Shown here piece after piece: positions 7,614 through 17,407 of a DNA stretch of 64,000 nt. The stretch is from Serratia microhaemolytica. Lineage in GTDB: Bacteria > Pseudomonadota > Gammaproteobacteria > Enterobacterales > Enterobacteriaceae. The stretch spans positions 1 through 64,000 of the forward strand of contig NZ_SBEF01000005.1 of NCBI RefSeq assembly GCF_004011885.1, in the 5' to 3' direction. A program made the translations under genes and the position numbers. A model generated the notes under the pieces. The model had not been told where the DNA came from, did no database searches, and was given only the letters and a program-made list of their open reading frames with translations. How positions within the stretch are numbered: the first letter of the stretch is position 1; each line of letters begins with the position of its first letter.

Positions 7614-9115
7614 AACGTCAACAACGCGTGATGACATTGACGCAAGACACCGAGTTAGCACGTTATCAGCCGATCTCGAAAGCGAATCAGCAGGCGCGCA
7701 AGCCGCGAGATGGCAAGTGCTGCGATTCGTTATCAGAGGCAATCCGGCGTAGCGGACTACAGGATGGAATGACCATCTCCTTTCACCATGCATTCCGTGG
7801 TGGCGATTTAACGCTTAACCAAGTGATGGAGGCGATTGCAGCAATGGGGTTCCGCAATTTAACGCTGGCTTCCAGCTCGTTAACTGACTGCCACGCGCCA
7901 CTGGTTGGGCATATTCGTAATGGTGTTGTCAGCCGTATTTATACCTCTGGCTTGCGTGGTCCGCTGGCGGAAGCGATTTCACACGGGTTGCTGAAACAGC
8001 CGGTGCAGATCCACTCACATGGCGGGCGGGTACAGTTGATTCACAGCGGTGAGTTGCAGATTGATGTCGCCTTTCTTGGTGTGCCGAGTTGCGATGAGTT
8101 TGGTAATGCTAATGGTCATAGCGGAGAAGCCTGCTGCGGTTCACTCGGTTATGCCAAGGTGGATGCGGCCGTGGCACGGCGTGTGGTGCTGCTGACCGAA
8201 GCGATAGTGGCTTATCCACATCATCCGGCTAGCTTGGCGCAGGATCAGGTTGATCTGATTGTGCAATTGCCTCGAGTGGGTGATGCCAACAAGATTGGTG
8301 CCGGTGCGACCCGGATGACCACCAATCCGCGAGAGCTGTTGATTGCCCGGCGAGCTGCCGAGGTGATTGTTGGCTCAGGCTATTTTACCGAAGGTTTCTC
8401 GCTACAAACCGGTACTGGTGGCGCTTCGCTGGCGGTAACGCGTTTTCTGGAACACAAAATGCGCGCCAGGGGAGTACGTGCCGGTTTCGCGCTGGGCGGT
8501 ATCACTTCGACTATGGTGGATTTGCATGAGAAGGGGCTGATTGACAAGTTACTCGATGTGCAGAGTTTTGATCGCGCTGCCGCCAGCTCGTTGGCGCGTA
8601 ATCCCAACCATATCGAGATTAGCGCTAATCAGTATGCCAACTTGAATGCCAAAGGCGCATCGGTTGATCGTCTCGATGTGGTGGTGCTCAGCGCACTGGA
8701 AATTGATGTCGAGTTTAATGTCAACGTGTTGACCGGCTCTGATGGCGTGATCCGTGGTGCTTCTGGCGGCCATTGTGATACTGCCGCAGCCGCTCGGCTG
8801 GCAATTATTGTCGCACCGTTGGTGCGTGGACGCATTCCGACGCTGGTTGAGCAGGTGACCACCTGCGTCACGCCCGGTTCCAGCATTGATATTCTAGTGA
8901 CCGATCATGGTATTGCTGTCAATCCGGCTCGCCCTGAGCTGGCAGAGCGATTGCAGCAGGCGGGTTTAACCGTGGTCACCATTGAAGCGTTACGTCAGCG
9001 TGCGTTACTGCTGACCGGTGAGCCGAAGCCGATTGCATTTAGCGACAATGTGGTGGCAGTGGTGCGCTACCGCGATGGTTCAGTGATCGACGTGGTGCAT
9101 CAACTTGTCCAGTAA
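7610..9115 (+). CDS. citF: Citrate lyase alpha subunit CitF (acetyl-ACP:citrate ACP-transferase)
   Basis: Transfers the acyl carrier from acetate to citrate, forming citryl-CitD. It has the normal family length of 501 residues, with [15 protein letters not shown] near residue 53, HSHGGRV, a CDEFGNANG loop, [19 protein letters not shown] and [11 protein letters not shown], all CoA-transferase-like signatures of CitF. Its last codons read LVQ-stop. This stop lies in the first unit of a 15-bp tandem repeat, and later units repeat the same ...VQ-stop in the citF frame, so the repeat looks like an amplification of the gene's own end. Confidence 0.96.
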   Translation: MKRQQRVMTLTQDTELARYQPISKANQQARKPRDGKCCDSLSEAIRRSGLQDGMTISFHHAFRGGDLTLNQVMEAIAAMGFRNLTLASSSLTDCHAPLVGHIRNGVVSRIYTSGLRGPLAEAISHGLLKQPVQIHSHGGRVQLIHSGELQIDVAFLGVPSCDEFGNANGHSGEACCGSLGYAKVDAAVARRVVLLTEAIVAYPHHPASLAQDQVDLIVQLPRVGDANKIGAGATRMTTNPRELLIARRAAEVIVGSGYFTEGFSLQTGTGGASLAVTRFLEHKMRARGVRAGFALGGITSTMVDLHEKGLIDKLLDVQSFDRAAASSLARNPNHIEISANQYANLNAKGASVDRLDVVVLSALEIDVEFNVNVLTGSDGVIRGASGGHCDTAAAARLAIIVAPLVRGRIPTLVEQVTTCVTPGSSIDILVTDHGIAVNPARPELAERLQQAGLTVVTIEALRQRALLLTGEPKPIAFSDNVVAVVRYRDGSVIDVVHQLVQ

Positions 9116-9239
9116 CAGATTGTCCAGTAACAGATTGCCCAGTAACGCATTGTCCAGTAACACATTGCCCAGTAACACATTGTCCAGTAACGCATTGTCC
9201 AGTAACACATTGCCCAGTAACACATTGCTCACGAATGCA
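9105..9239 (+). repeat. 15-bp tandem repeat at the citF/citX junction (8 units plus a degenerate ninth)
   Basis: Units of the form TTGYCCAGTAACRSA begin at 9105 and recur every 15 bases to 9224, and a decayed ninth unit fills 9225-9239. Within the first eight units variation is confined to C/T at position 4 and to positions 13-14. Each unit carries a TTG codon in the citX frame and a TAA stop in the citF frame. The unit length is a multiple of three, so copy-number change would not shift citX. In the citX frame it reads LSSNT/LPSNA pentapeptides. Confidence 0.95.
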
Positions 9240-9272
9240 CTTCCTGCAGATGTGTTGCCTGGTGATGCCATC

Positions 9273-9809
9273 GTGCATCTGGTGCGTGAGTTGGCCGCCA
9301 ACCGAGCGGTCACCCTGCCGGAACTGCTGGCCAGCCGTGACAACCGGCAGCAGCGACAACAGGCGTGGCTGGCTCACTATGCTGCGCCGTTGCTGGTGTT
9401 GACACTGGTTGTGCCCGGTGCGGTGAAAGACAGCCAATTGACTCGCCAGATCTTTAACCGGGGGTGGCGGGCAGTACAGCGGATGTCGGTTCAACAGGGC
9501 TGGCACTGTCATCAACAACAGACGTTGGCATTGCCGACCGGTTGCGAGGGTTATCTGTCACTACAGGCAGATGCCTGGCAGATCAAACGGGCGGCAGTGG
9601 CATTGGAGCAACAGCAAGCGGTTGGCCGCCTGTGGGATATCGATGTGCTGACGCCCGAAGGGCAAATTATCTCGCGCAGTGATATTGGGCTGCCTGAACG
9701 CCGTTGCCTGCTTTGTGATCGACCGGCCAAACAGTGCGCCCGCCAGCGAACTCACTCTAATGAACAGCTAGTTAGCGAAATAGCGAGGATATTCTATGCC
9801 GCATCGTGA
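9273..9809 (+). CDS. citX: Apo-citrate lyase phosphoribosyl-dephospho-CoA transferase CitX
   Basis: Transfers the prosthetic group made by CitG onto serine 14 of CitD. The catalytic body is clear: [46 protein letters not shown] and the Cys-rich [15 protein letters not shown] near the C-terminus. The start is uncertain. The frame is open back to TTG 9105 through the 15-bp repeat, which would add 56 residues of SSN-type pentapeptides. I prefer GTG 9273, preceded by GGTGA, because it gives [13 protein letters not shown], aligned with the start of E. coli CitX, and 178 residues. The gene overlaps citG by 14 bases. Confidence 0.88.
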   Translation: MHLVRELAANRAVTLPELLASRDNRQQRQQAWLAHYAAPLLVLTLVVPGAVKDSQLTRQIFNRGWRAVQRMSVQQGWHCHQQQTLALPTGCEGYLSLQADAWQIKRAAVALEQQQAVGRLWDIDVLTPEGQIISRSDIGLPERRCLLCDRPAKQCARQRTHSNEQLVSEIARIFYAAS

Positions 9810-10719
9810 TCGTGCTCTGCGGTCGCTGCCACTTGCCTGCCAGCAGTTTGCTGATTTGGCATTTCAGGCGCTGTTGGTAGAGGTCAACCTAACGCCAAAG
9901 CCTGGGCTGGTTGATCGCAACAATAGTGGCGCACACCGTGACATGGAGTTAGGGCATTTTTACCGCAGCGCACGCACGATTGCAGCGTGGTTGCCACGTT
10001 TTATCCGCCAGGGTATCGAGGATGCGGAGTTGCCGGTTGAGCAGCAACTCGCTCGGCTGCGTCCACTGGGTGTGGTTTGTGAACAGCAGATGTTTCAGGC
10101 GACGGGTGGGATTAACACGCATAAAGGCAGCATCTTCAGTTTGAGCTTGCTGTGTAGCGCTTTTGGCCGGTTACAGCAACTGCGCCAGCCTATCGACGCG
10201 GAGAGTCTCTGCCAGCAGGTGGCGCAAATCTGCCGGGGCTTGGTCAAGCGTGAACTGATCGATAACAACCGTGGTAGGAGTGCTGGAGAGCGGTTATTCA
10301 ATCGCTTGGGGTTAAGCGGTGCGCGCGGCGAGGCAGAGTCCGGATTTCACCGCGTGATAGGTGGTGCATTACCGCACTACTGCCGACGCCTAGCGGAAGG
10401 CGCGGGCGAGCAGGCGGCACTGCTCGATAGCCTGCTGTGGCTAATGGCACATAACAACGACACCAACGTGGCAGCACGCGGTGGGCTTCAGGGGTTGCAT
10501 TGGCTACAACAGCGTGCGCTCCGTTTATTGGCACAGGGCGGTGCCGTGGCGCCTCAGGGTATCAGACAACTACAGCTATTCGATGCGGCTTGTATCCGTC
10601 GCAATCTAAGCCCGGGCGGTAGTGCCGATCTGTTGATCGTGACCTGGCTGTTGGCGCAGTTGGCACCGCCGCTGTTTTTAAAAGATCACAATGCGTTTAG
10701 GAGGTCTGTTTATGTCTGA
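9796..10719 (+). CDS. citG: Triphosphoribosyl-dephospho-CoA synthase CitG
   Basis: Makes the citrate lyase prosthetic group precursor from ATP and dephospho-CoA. The 307-residue protein has the family landmarks [19 protein letters not shown] near the N-terminus, [19 protein letters not shown] near residue 98, and the C-terminal [10 protein letters not shown] and [10 protein letters not shown]. It is a separate gene, not fused to citX as in some bacteria. It overlaps citX upstream and citT downstream by a few bases. Confidence 0.94.
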   Translation: MPHRDRALRSLPLACQQFADLAFQALLVEVNLTPKPGLVDRNNSGAHRDMELGHFYRSARTIAAWLPRFIRQGIEDAELPVEQQLARLRPLGVVCEQQMFQATGGINTHKGSIFSLSLLCSAFGRLQQLRQPIDAESLCQQVAQICRGLVKRELIDNNRGRSAGERLFNRLGLSGARGEAESGFHRVIGGALPHYCRRLAEGAGEQAALLDSLLWLMAHNNDTNVAARGGLQGLHWLQQRALRLLAQGGAVAPQGIRQLQLFDAACIRRNLSPGGSADLLIVTWLLAQLAPPLFLKDHNAFRRSVYV

Positions 10720-12175
10720 AACCAAAGAAAAAATCTGGAAGGCGCTCGCCCCGTTTGCGGTGCTGTTAGTGATTTTATTGATCCCCGCGCCAGAGGGGAT
10801 GCCACCACAAGCTTGGCGCTATTTCGCGATTTTCGTCGCGATGGTGGTGGGCATGATCCTGGAGCCAATCCCTGCGACGGCGATCAGTTTTATTGCGATG
10901 AGCACCTGTGTGCTGGGTGCCAACTGGGTGCTGTTTGGTGCGCAAGAGCTGGCTGATCCCGGCTTTAAGGCGAGCAAAGAGGCGTTAAAGTGGGGGCTGG
11001 CCGGTTTTTCCAGTACCACAGTTTGGCTGGTGTTTGGTGCGTTTATCTTTGCGCTTGGCTATGAGGCGACCGGATTAGGACGGCGCATTGCATTGTTTTT
11101 GGTCAAGTTTATGGGTAAACGCACGCTGACATTAGGTTATGCGGTGGTGATCATCGACATTCTGTTAGCGCCATTCACGCCTTCCAATACCGCACGCACC
11201 GGCGGTACCGTGTTTCCGGTGGTGAAAAACCTGCCAGCACTGTTTGATTCCTACCCGAATGATCCTTCATCACGTCGCATCGGTGGCTACCTGATGTGGA
11301 TGATGGTGGTGGGCACCAGTATCAGTTCGTCAATGTTTATTACCGGATCAGCCCCTAATGTGTTGGGGATTGAGTTTGTCAATAAGATCGCTGGGGTGCA
11401 GATTAGCTGGATGCAGTGGTTCCTGGCGTTTTTACCGGTCGGCCTGCTGTTGTTGGTGATCGCGCCGTTGCTCTCTTACTACCTCTATAAGCCGACCATC
11501 ACACACAGTAATGAGGTCGCCAGTTGGGCGGAAAATGCGCTGCAACAGATGGGAAAGCTGAGCCGCCAAGAGTATATGCTGATCGGATTGGTGCTGTTTA
11601 GCCTGTCGCTGTGGGTGTTTGCTGGCCAGTGGGTCAATGCTACTGCGGTCTGTTTATTGGCCGTGTCACTGATGCTGATGCTGCGTGTGGTGAATTGGAG
11701 CGAGATCACCAAGTACTCCAGTGCCTGGAATACCTTGGTTAATCTGGCGACGCTGGTGGTGATGGCCAGTGGCCTCAGCCGCTCTGGATTTATTGATTGG
11801 TTTGCCAGCATGATGAGCACGCATCTGGATGGTTTTTCACCCAAAATGACGGTGTTGCTGCTCGTGCTGGTGTTTTACTATGCACACTATCTGTTTGCCA
11901 GCCTTTCCGCCCATACTGCAACCATGTTGCCAGTGATTTTGGCGATCGGTAAGGGGTTGCCAGGGGTGCCGATGGAGCATCTTTCGATCCTGCTGGTGCT
12001 GTCGATCGGCATTATGGGCGTGCTGACACCGTATGCTACCGGGCCGGGGGTGATCATCTACGGTTGTGGTTATGTGAAATCGAAAGATTATTGGCGGCTT
12101 GGCGGTATCTTGGGGGCAATTTACATCTCTGCACTGTTGTTGATTGGGTGGCCGATCCTCAGTCTGTGGTATTGA
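10712..12175 (+). CDS. citT: Citrate:succinate antiporter CitT
   Basis: Inner-membrane DASS-family exchanger that imports citrate and exports the succinate formed by its fermentation. The 487 residues equal E. coli CitT in length, with about a dozen hydrophobic segments, [13 protein letters not shown] near residue 155, [17 protein letters not shown], and the second half [15 protein letters not shown] and [18 protein letters not shown] start at ATG 10712 because AGGAGG lies eight bases before it. It closes the cit operon and ends nine bases from the converging citA stop. Confidence 0.96.
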   Translation: MSETKEKIWKALAPFAVLLVILLIPAPEGMPPQAWRYFAIFVAMVVGMILEPIPATAISFIAMSTCVLGANWVLFGAQELADPGFKASKEALKWGLAGFSSTTVWLVFGAFIFALGYEATGLGRRIALFLVKFMGKRTLTLGYAVVIIDILLAPFTPSNTARTGGTVFPVVKNLPALFDSYPNDPSSRRIGGYLMWMMVVGTSISSSMFITGSAPNVLGIEFVNKIAGVQISWMQWFLAFLPVGLLLLVIAPLLSYYLYKPTITHSNEVASWAENALQQMGKLSRQEYMLIGLVLFSLSLWVFAGQWVNATAVCLLAVSLMLMLRVVNWSEITKYSSAWNTLVNLATLVVMASGLSRSGFIDWFASMMSTHLDGFSPKMTVLLLVLVFYYAHYLFASLSAHTATMLPVILAIGKGLPGVPMEHLSILLVLSIGIMGVLTPYATGPGVIIYGCGYVKSKDYWRLGGILGAIYISALLLIGWPILSLWY

Positions 12176-12184
12176 ATCTTGCCG

Positions 12185-13774
12185 TTAGGCATTGGGGATA
12201 AACAGCGAGAAGATTGCACCGTGCGGATCATTATCCGTTACTTCAATGCTACCACCGGCTTGCGCAACATAACGCGCTACCAAATGTAGCCCAATGCCGT
12301 GGTCACCTTTCTGTTTGCTGCTGATGCCCGGTTCAAATAGGGTGTCACGCAGTGCGGGATCAATGCCGCTGCCGTGATCGGCTACTTCGATAATCAACTC
12401 GTGTGTGTTGTCGACGAGGTAGAGTTCCACTACGCCATAGGGCGGCGCGGTGCGTAGTGTCGCTTCGACCGCGTTATCCAGCAGATTGCCGATAATTGAC
12501 ATCAGCTCGGTTTCGTTCAGTGAACGTGGCAGTTGCTGCAACTGGCAGGCTGGATCAAAGCAGAGCGTGATGCCTTTTTCGGCCGCACTGGCATATTTAC
12601 CCAGTAGCAGCCCACACAGAGGCGCGGAGTTGAAGCGTTGTGAGATGAAATCGAGCATCTCTTGTACCCCTTCCGATTGCGCGGTGATGTAGCGCATCGC
12701 TTCATCGTAGCGTTGCATATGCAGTAGGCCGGCCAGGGTGGCAGTCCAGTTCAACTGTTCATGGCGAATAATGCGCAGGCTGTCGGCATAGCGCTTGACT
12801 TGGCTGAGTTGGCTGCTGAGGGTGTTGATGTCATTTTTATCACGGAAGCTGATCACCCAGCCGAGCAGTTCATCATCCTGCATAATACGCACTCGGCTGG
12901 CAATCACGCGTACATGGTTGAAGCGGCAGACTTCATCATGCAGATCTTGGTGTTGATCAGCAGTAAAGAAGTCAGGTTGTGTCTGGATCACGCTGTTGAC
13001 CGGCTGCCCGAGTAGCTGGTGCAGTGGTTGCCGTAACGCGAGGCGTTCACGCGCGGCGTGGTTGAGGGTGATGATGCGTAGCTGGCGATCGACGGCAATC
13101 ACCCCTTCATAGATTGCTTCCAGTAGCGCTTTCTGTTGGCGCACCAGCAGGGCAATCTCTTTTGGCTCTAACGACAGCATTTGGCGCTTGAGGTTTTTCG
13201 ACAGTAGCCAAGAGAACAGAAATAGTGCGATCAGCAACAGCACAATCGATACGCTGATCTGCATCAGTATTCGTGTGTTGATGCTGTCAATGTAGGATTT
13301 CAGGTAGCCCACCGAGACGATACCGATCACCTGTTGGTTGCTATCCAGCAGTGGCGCTTTGCTGCGTAGCGAAACACCCAATCCCCCTTCACGGATCGAG
13401 ATAATGGTGTTACCTGCTAGCACTTCGCTATTGTCGCCACCGACCATTGGTTTGCCTAAGCGTTCTGGGTGTTCGGAGTGGTAAAGATGCAGTGTTTGAC
13501 GATCACCAATCACGATATAACTGGCATCACTGACAGCACGAATTTTTTGCATCAGTGCGGCGATCGCTGCGCTATCTTGCTGGATGACTGCACTGAGCAG
13601 GGTTGGCATCCGCGCGATCGCGCGTGCTTGTACTTGAGCGCGTGCGCCTAAATCGCGGTGTAGCTGCTGATCCCAGCGGTAGTAAGCATAACCACCAATC
13701 AGTGATAACAGCAGTGATGAGAAGGCGACCAAACAGAGGAACAGCTTAATGTGAAAAGAGAGTTTGATGGTCAT
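12185..13774 (-). CDS. citA: Citrate sensor histidine kinase CitA (DpiB)
   Basis: Membrane kinase that senses external citrate and phosphorylates CitB. In its 529 residues one sees a first membrane helix (LFLCLVAFSSLLLSLIGG), a periplasmic PAS-type citrate domain, a second helix near residues 175-195 (ISVSIVLLLIALFLFSWLL), a cytoplasmic PAS domain, the dimerisation box RHEQLNWTATLAGLLHM with the likely phospho-His near residue 337, and the ATP-binding boxes NLLDNAVEA, DHGSGID and GDHGIGLHLV. It converges on citT and lies on the far side of the operon from citB, an unusual separation. Confidence 0.94.
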   Translation of the reverse strand: MTIKLSFHIKLFLCLVAFSSLLLSLIGGYAYYRWDQQLHRDLGARAQVQARAIARMPTLLSAVIQQDSAAIAALMQKIRAVSDASYIVIGDRQTLHLYHSEHPERLGKPMVGGDNSEVLAGNTIISIREGGLGVSLRSKAPLLDSNQQVIGIVSVGYLKSYIDSINTRILMQISVSIVLLLIALFLFSWLLSKNLKRQMLSLEPKEIALLVRQQKALLEAIYEGVIAVDRQLRIITLNHAARERLALRQPLHQLLGQPVNSVIQTQPDFFTADQHQDLHDEVCRFNHVRVIASRVRIMQDDELLGWVISFRDKNDINTLSSQLSQVKRYADSLRIIRHEQLNWTATLAGLLHMQRYDEAMRYITAQSEGVQEMLDFISQRFNSAPLCGLLLGKYASAAEKGITLCFDPACQLQQLPRSLNETELMSIIGNLLDNAVEATLRTAPPYGVVELYLVDNTHELIIEVADHGSGIDPALRDTLFEPGISSKQKGDHGIGLHLVARYVAQAGGSIEVTDNDPHGAIFSLFIPNA

Positions 13775-13858
13775 ATCACGCCATTGATCGCTAGGTTCTG
13801 GTAATGGCTTACCTTATCACGTGCCAGTCAGCTTGGGTTAGTCAGTTGGTTGACGCAT

Positions 13859-14626
13859 TCAGGCACCCGGCGCAGTGAAACGGCCAAATAGCCGGTAACG
13901 GCTGCCAGGATAGAGCAGGCGAGAGGAGGAGACTACCGTTTTGCCAGACCAAGTACGGCGGTGGATCAGTAGCCCCGGCTCATGCTCTGCCAGTTGTAAC
14001 AGTTCGCGTTCATTTGCGCTCGGGATCACCGCTTCCACGATATGCTCACCGGCGGTGAGTGGTGCCGATTCAGTCAGATAGATGTAGGGTGTGAGTTGGT
14101 CGAAATCCTGCTGCATGTAGTCAGGCGCGGCAAGTGGATTGATGCAGCGATCTTCTACCTGTACCGGAATGTCATTCTCGTAGTGGACAATTTGTGAGTA
14201 GAACACCTGCTGGCCAGGGTGAATGTTTAACGCTGCGGCTTCTTCACTGCTGGCGGGGCGTGCGATCAGTTGCAGGATTTTGCTGCTGTGACGATGGCCG
14301 CGTGCGGCGATCTCATCGGCGATGTTATGGACTTCGAGTAATGCGGTATCGGCTTTCGCTTCCGCGACAAAGGTGCCGACGCCTTGCATTCGTACCAGAA
14401 AACCTTCGCTGGTCAGTTCACGCAGTGCGCGGTTGATGGTCATGCGGCTGACACCTAACTGATTCACCAGTTCACTTTCGGAGGGAACTCGCTGGTGCGG
14501 TTGCCAGTGCCCAGCGCGGATCTGGCTGATGATGGCTTGTTTAACCCGTTGATAAACAGGTGCTGGGGTGTCGCTCATCGCGGCAGCTAATTGCAGCAGG
14601 GGCTGTTGGTCGACCAAGATATTCAC
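13859..14626 (-). CDS. hutC: Histidine utilisation repressor HutC
   Basis: GntR-family repressor of histidine catabolic genes, released by urocanate. It has an N-terminal winged helix (YQRVKQAIISQIRAGHWQPH, then PSESELVNQLGVSRMTINRALREL, residues about 25-75) and a C-terminal UTRA ligand domain with VEDRCINP, ending RYRLFGRFTAPG. The frame begins with GTG 14626. ATG 14578 (MSDTPAPVYQ) matches the usual HutC N-terminus better, and neither has a strong ribosome site. A TGTA-N2-TACA palindrome lies about 50 bases upstream. The gene diverges from hutF. Confidence 0.92.
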   Translation of the reverse strand: MNILVDQQPLLQLAAAMSDTPAPVYQRVKQAIISQIRAGHWQPHQRVPSESELVNQLGVSRMTINRALRELTSEGFLVRMQGVGTFVAEAKADTALLEVHNIADEIAARGHRHSSKILQLIARPASSEEAAALNIHPGQQVFYSQIVHYENDIPVQVEDRCINPLAAPDYMQQDFDQLTPYIYLTESAPLTAGEHIVEAVIPSANERELLQLAEHEPGLLIHRRTWSGKTVVSSSRLLYPGSRYRLFGRFTAPGA

Positions 14627-14972
14627 CTCGATAAATAAAAAAAGAGTAGCAGTAGTTTACTGTTGATGTCCAAGCATGTATATACAAGTAAACATCAGTT
14701 CATCGCATCGGTGATCAACACTGGCTGATCGTGTTTATTTCATTAACGGTTGTTTAATTTTTTGCCTGAGCGCTGGCTGTTGATACTGCTTTTTGCGGCA
14801 GGAGAGTAGCATAACAGCCGAGGGCAGAAGTTTGCAGGTTAAATAGTAGCGTTTGATGCGGCGAGCTTCATGCCAGGGTTGAGCAATTGCTGAGACTGAA
14901 CTGCGGTTTTTCTGTTTGCGTCTGCGTGGTTGTTGCACGTGGTTACCTCATCGATCTCATTGGGAATTTCGT
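14627..14972. other. hutC/hutF intergenic region
   Basis: This 346-base gap between divergent genes holds the HutC operator palindrome at its left end. The right-hand 230 bases contain no clear motif. A minus-strand open frame of 67 codons (14735-14938) is Lys/Arg/Gln-rich, matches nothing I know and looks spurious. Confidence 0.5.
14677..14686. promoter_or_regulatory. Candidate HutC operator
   Basis: TGTATATACA is a perfect palindrome of the TGTA-N2-TACA form described for HutC operators in Pseudomonas and relatives. It lies upstream of hutC in the hutC/hutF intergenic gap, where autoregulation and control of hutF would be expected. I found no second copy between here and hutF or upstream of the permease. 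Confidence 0.6.
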
Positions 14973-16343
14973 ATGCCTGCCTATTTTGCTTCTCGTGCGC
15001 TGCTTCCATCTGGTTGGGCGCATAACGTGCGGTTGGATGTTGATGATCTGGGCCAATTCAGCCAGATCACCCCTGATGCTCTGCCCGATGGCGCGGTCTG
15101 TCTGCACGGCGATGTTGTGCCTGGGATGCCAAATCTTCATTCGCATGCTTTTCAACGTGTGATGGCCGGGCTGGCCGAGATTGCTGGCGATCCTCAAGAC
15201 AGTTTTTGGACGTGGCGTGATTTGATGTATCGCCTGCTTCAGCGTTTGACCCCCGATCAGGTCGCGGTGATTGCCCGTCAGTTATATATTGAGATGTTAA
15301 AAGGTGGCTACACCCAAGTGGCAGAGTTTCACTATCTTCATCATGCCCCAGGTGGCAAGCGCTATGCCGATCTGGGTGAGATGACGGCTCAGCTCAGTTG
15401 GGCGGCCGAGCAGGCCGGTATCGGTTTGACACTGTTGCCGGTGTTGTATAGCTATGCCGGTTTCGGTGCTCAGCCGGCGCAAGCTGGGCAGTTGCGCTTT
15501 ATTCAGGATGTCGACAGCTATTTGCGCCAGCAGCAGGTGGTGGCACGACAGGTTGCCACGCTTCGCGAGCAAAATCAGGGTATTTGCTTCCACTCATTGC
15601 GTGCGGTTGAGTTGCAGCAGATGCAGCAGGTGTTGGCACACAGCAGTGATCAACTGCCGGTGCATATCCATATCGCCGAGCAGCAGAAGGAAGTGAATGA
15701 TTGTTTGGCATGGAGTGGGCAACGTCCGGTGGCGTGGTTGTATCAGCAGTTAGCGGTCGATCAGCGCTGGTGTCTGGTTCATGCGACTCATCTTGATCAG
15801 GGCGAGATCCACTCGATTGCTGCCAGTCAGGCCGTGGCAGGCCTCTGCCCGAGCACCGAGGCCAATCTGGGCGATGGGATTTTCCCCGGTGTTGCTTATC
15901 TACAGCAGCAGGGGCGTTGGGGGATCGGTTCTGATAGCCATGTGTCACTCAGTGTGGTGGAGGAGTTGCGCTGGTTTGAGTATGGTCAGCGCTTGCGTGA
16001 TCAACGGCGTAATCGGCTTAGCACGCCCCAGCAGCCTTCGGTCGGTGATTGGCTCTATCAGCAGGCGCTACAAGGGGGTGCTCAAGCTTGTGGGGTAGCG
16101 ATTGGCAAACTGGCGATCGGTTATCGTGCGGATTGGCTGGTGTTGGATGGCGATGATCCCTATCTACAGGGGACGCCAGCGGTTTCTCTGCTCAATCGCT
16201 GGCTGTTTGCCGGTGGTCAGCAGCAGATCCGTGATGTGTTTGTCGCCGGGCGGCAAGTGATCGAACAGGGGCAGCACCACTTGCAGCAGCAGAGTGATGC
16301 GCAGTTTTTACAGGTGCTGAAGGCTTGTCAACAGGAGGTATGA
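14973..16343 (+). CDS. hutF: Formimidoylglutamate deiminase HutF
   Basis: Hydrolyses N-formimino-L-glutamate to N-formyl-L-glutamate and ammonia, the fourth step of the five-step histidine pathway, which is then finished by a formylglutamate deformylase. The 456-residue amidohydrolase shows the metal motif PGMPNLHSHAFQRVMAG, FHYLHHAPGG, HIHIAEQ near residue 230, HATH, CPSTEANLGDG and the metal Asp in GSDSHVS. The open frame extends further, but ATG 14973 has GGGAA six bases before it and gives a normal N-terminus. It overlaps hutD (ATGA). Most enteric hut operons use HutG formiminoglutamase instead, so HutF is less usual here. Confidence 0.95.
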   Translation: MPAYFASRALLPSGWAHNVRLDVDDLGQFSQITPDALPDGAVCLHGDVVPGMPNLHSHAFQRVMAGLAEIAGDPQDSFWTWRDLMYRLLQRLTPDQVAVIARQLYIEMLKGGYTQVAEFHYLHHAPGGKRYADLGEMTAQLSWAAEQAGIGLTLLPVLYSYAGFGAQPAQAGQLRFIQDVDSYLRQQQVVARQVATLREQNQGICFHSLRAVELQQMQQVLAHSSDQLPVHIHIAEQQKEVNDCLAWSGQRPVAWLYQQLAVDQRWCLVHATHLDQGEIHSIAASQAVAGLCPSTEANLGDGIFPGVAYLQQQGRWGIGSDSHVSLSVVEELRWFEYGQRLRDQRRNRLSTPQQPSVGDWLYQQALQGGAQACGVAIGKLAIGYRADWLVLDGDDPYLQGTPAVSLLNRWLFAGGQQQIRDVFVAGRQVIEQGQHHLQQQSDAQFLQVLKACQQEV

Positions 16344-16933
16344 TGCGCTTAACCCGATTTAGTTTTGCACAACTTGCAGTGAGCCGTTGGCGGAATGGTG
16401 GCGGTGAGACGCGTGAGATCACTAGCCAACCGCTAGGTGCGAGTCAATTTGACTGGCGAGCCAGTATCGCGACGATTGCGCAGGATGGGCCATTTTCTGC
16501 TTTCCCCGGTATTGATCGCTCGATCACGTTACTGGCGGGAGGTGGGGTACATCTGTTCGCCGCTGAAGGTGTTGATCACCGTCTGGATCAGATTGGTGTA
16601 CCGTTTGCTTTTGCGGGTGATCTGCCGCTACAGGCGCAATTGTTGGCGGGCAGTAGTCAGGATTTCAATATTATGACTCGGCGCGGTCGCCACAGTGCCA
16701 GCGTACAGCGACTGGTTAGCAGCCAGGTTATTGATCCTGCTCATGCCGGTGTGCTTTATGTACTTGGTGGTGAGTGGCTGTTGCCTGACCAAAGCTCACT
16801 GGTTGCCCAGCAGGGGGTTTGGTGGTTGGCCGGTGAGGGGCCGACAGCATTGCGGTTAAAACAGCAGGAGCGCGCCGATCCAGCGGCAGTATTGTGGGCT
16901 GAGATCAGAATAGTGTGCTGTCAACTGGATTAA
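16343..16933 (+). CDS. hutD: HutD family protein
   Basis: Cupin-fold HutD family, commonly found in hut operons and proposed to moderate histidine catabolism. The exact role is not settled. The 196 residues include SRWRNGGGETREI near the start, FDWRASIATIAQDGPFSAFPGIDRS and FNIMTRRG, typical of the family. ATG 16343 lies four bases after AGGAGG and overlaps the hutF stop; longer starts read through the ribosome site. A terminator hairpin follows about 110 bases downstream. Confidence 0.92.
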   Translation: MRLTRFSFAQLAVSRWRNGGGETREITSQPLGASQFDWRASIATIAQDGPFSAFPGIDRSITLLAGGGVHLFAAEGVDHRLDQIGVPFAFAGDLPLQAQLLAGSSQDFNIMTRRGRHSASVQRLVSSQVIDPAHAGVLYVLGGEWLLPDQSSLVAQQGVWWLAGEGPTALRLKQQERADPAAVLWAEIRIVCCQLD

Positions 16934-17044
16934 TTTTATTAAAAAACAAAAAATTAACTATTTTTAACCAAAAGGGCACTATTGGATTGCTTCAGGTGCT
17001 TGTGTTTTGGCTGGCAGTTAGGGCAAAATACGCCAAATGCAGAT

Positions 17045-17076
17045 AGCCGACGTGTTAAACCGTCGGTTATTTTTTT
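17045..17076 (+). terminator. Intrinsic terminator after hutFD
   Basis: AGCCGACG (17045-17052) pairs with CGTCGGTT (17061-17068) across an 8-base loop, with one G-T pair, and is followed by AT and a run of T. It should end the hutF-hutD transcript and separate it from the permease. Confidence 0.85.
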
Positions 17077-17407
17077 GCATTGCCTTTAAGCAATTTGCTT
17101 TTTATACACCAAGCGAGGCCGGTCATCGAGCCGGATAGATAAATAGTTCCGTTGCAATCAAACAAAACTTTATGGTTGCAACTTATGAGGATAACAATGA
17201 TGGGGCAATTTTTCACTTTAGCACCGGTGCCCGCCGGCATCCGCTGTGGCCGCAGCGATTATGGAGCAACCAAGGCAGCATTGCCTTGCCACCTTGCTTC
17301 CCTCATTCCCCTATTTGAATTTAGTCCCACGTTGCGAAGTTTCCCTGCAACCTTGAGTTTTGGCGTGTCTACTCTCCGTCAGGCTGAAGGTAAGGGGGGG
17401 CTTAGTA
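17077..17407 (+). promoter_or_regulatory. Structured leader of the permease gene
   Basis: Several elements stand between the hut terminator and the permease start. There is an inverted repeat GTTGCAA/TTGCAAC (17151-17157, 17176-17182), a small hairpin with CGCTG/CAGCG arms near 17242, and a perfect 7-bp hairpin CAAGGCA-GCAT-TGCCTTG near 17272. A ribosome site and ATG at 17186-17199 open a 73-codon frame that runs into the permease gene. I match none of this to a known riboswitch class. It may be an attenuation-type leader. Confidence 0.4.

Noticed and set aside
9039-9518. Minus-strand open frame with repeated CVTGQ-type pentapeptides
   Set aside because: It is the antisense reading of the 15-bp tandem repeat and of citX; a repeat unit divisible by three keeps several frames open. 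The sense frames encode clear CitF and CitX.
14735-14938. Minus-strand 67-codon frame between hutC and hutF
   Set aside because: Low-complexity basic product, no family match that I know, overlaps the region needed for the hut promoters.
15499-15948. Minus-strand 149-codon frame inside hutF
   Set aside because: Antisense to conserved amidohydrolase motifs, with Pro/Ser/Arg-rich shadow composition.
17077-17407. Known riboswitch class (guanidine, TPP, lysine) in the permease leader
   Set aside because: None of the conserved cores I can recall is present; only generic hairpins are seen.
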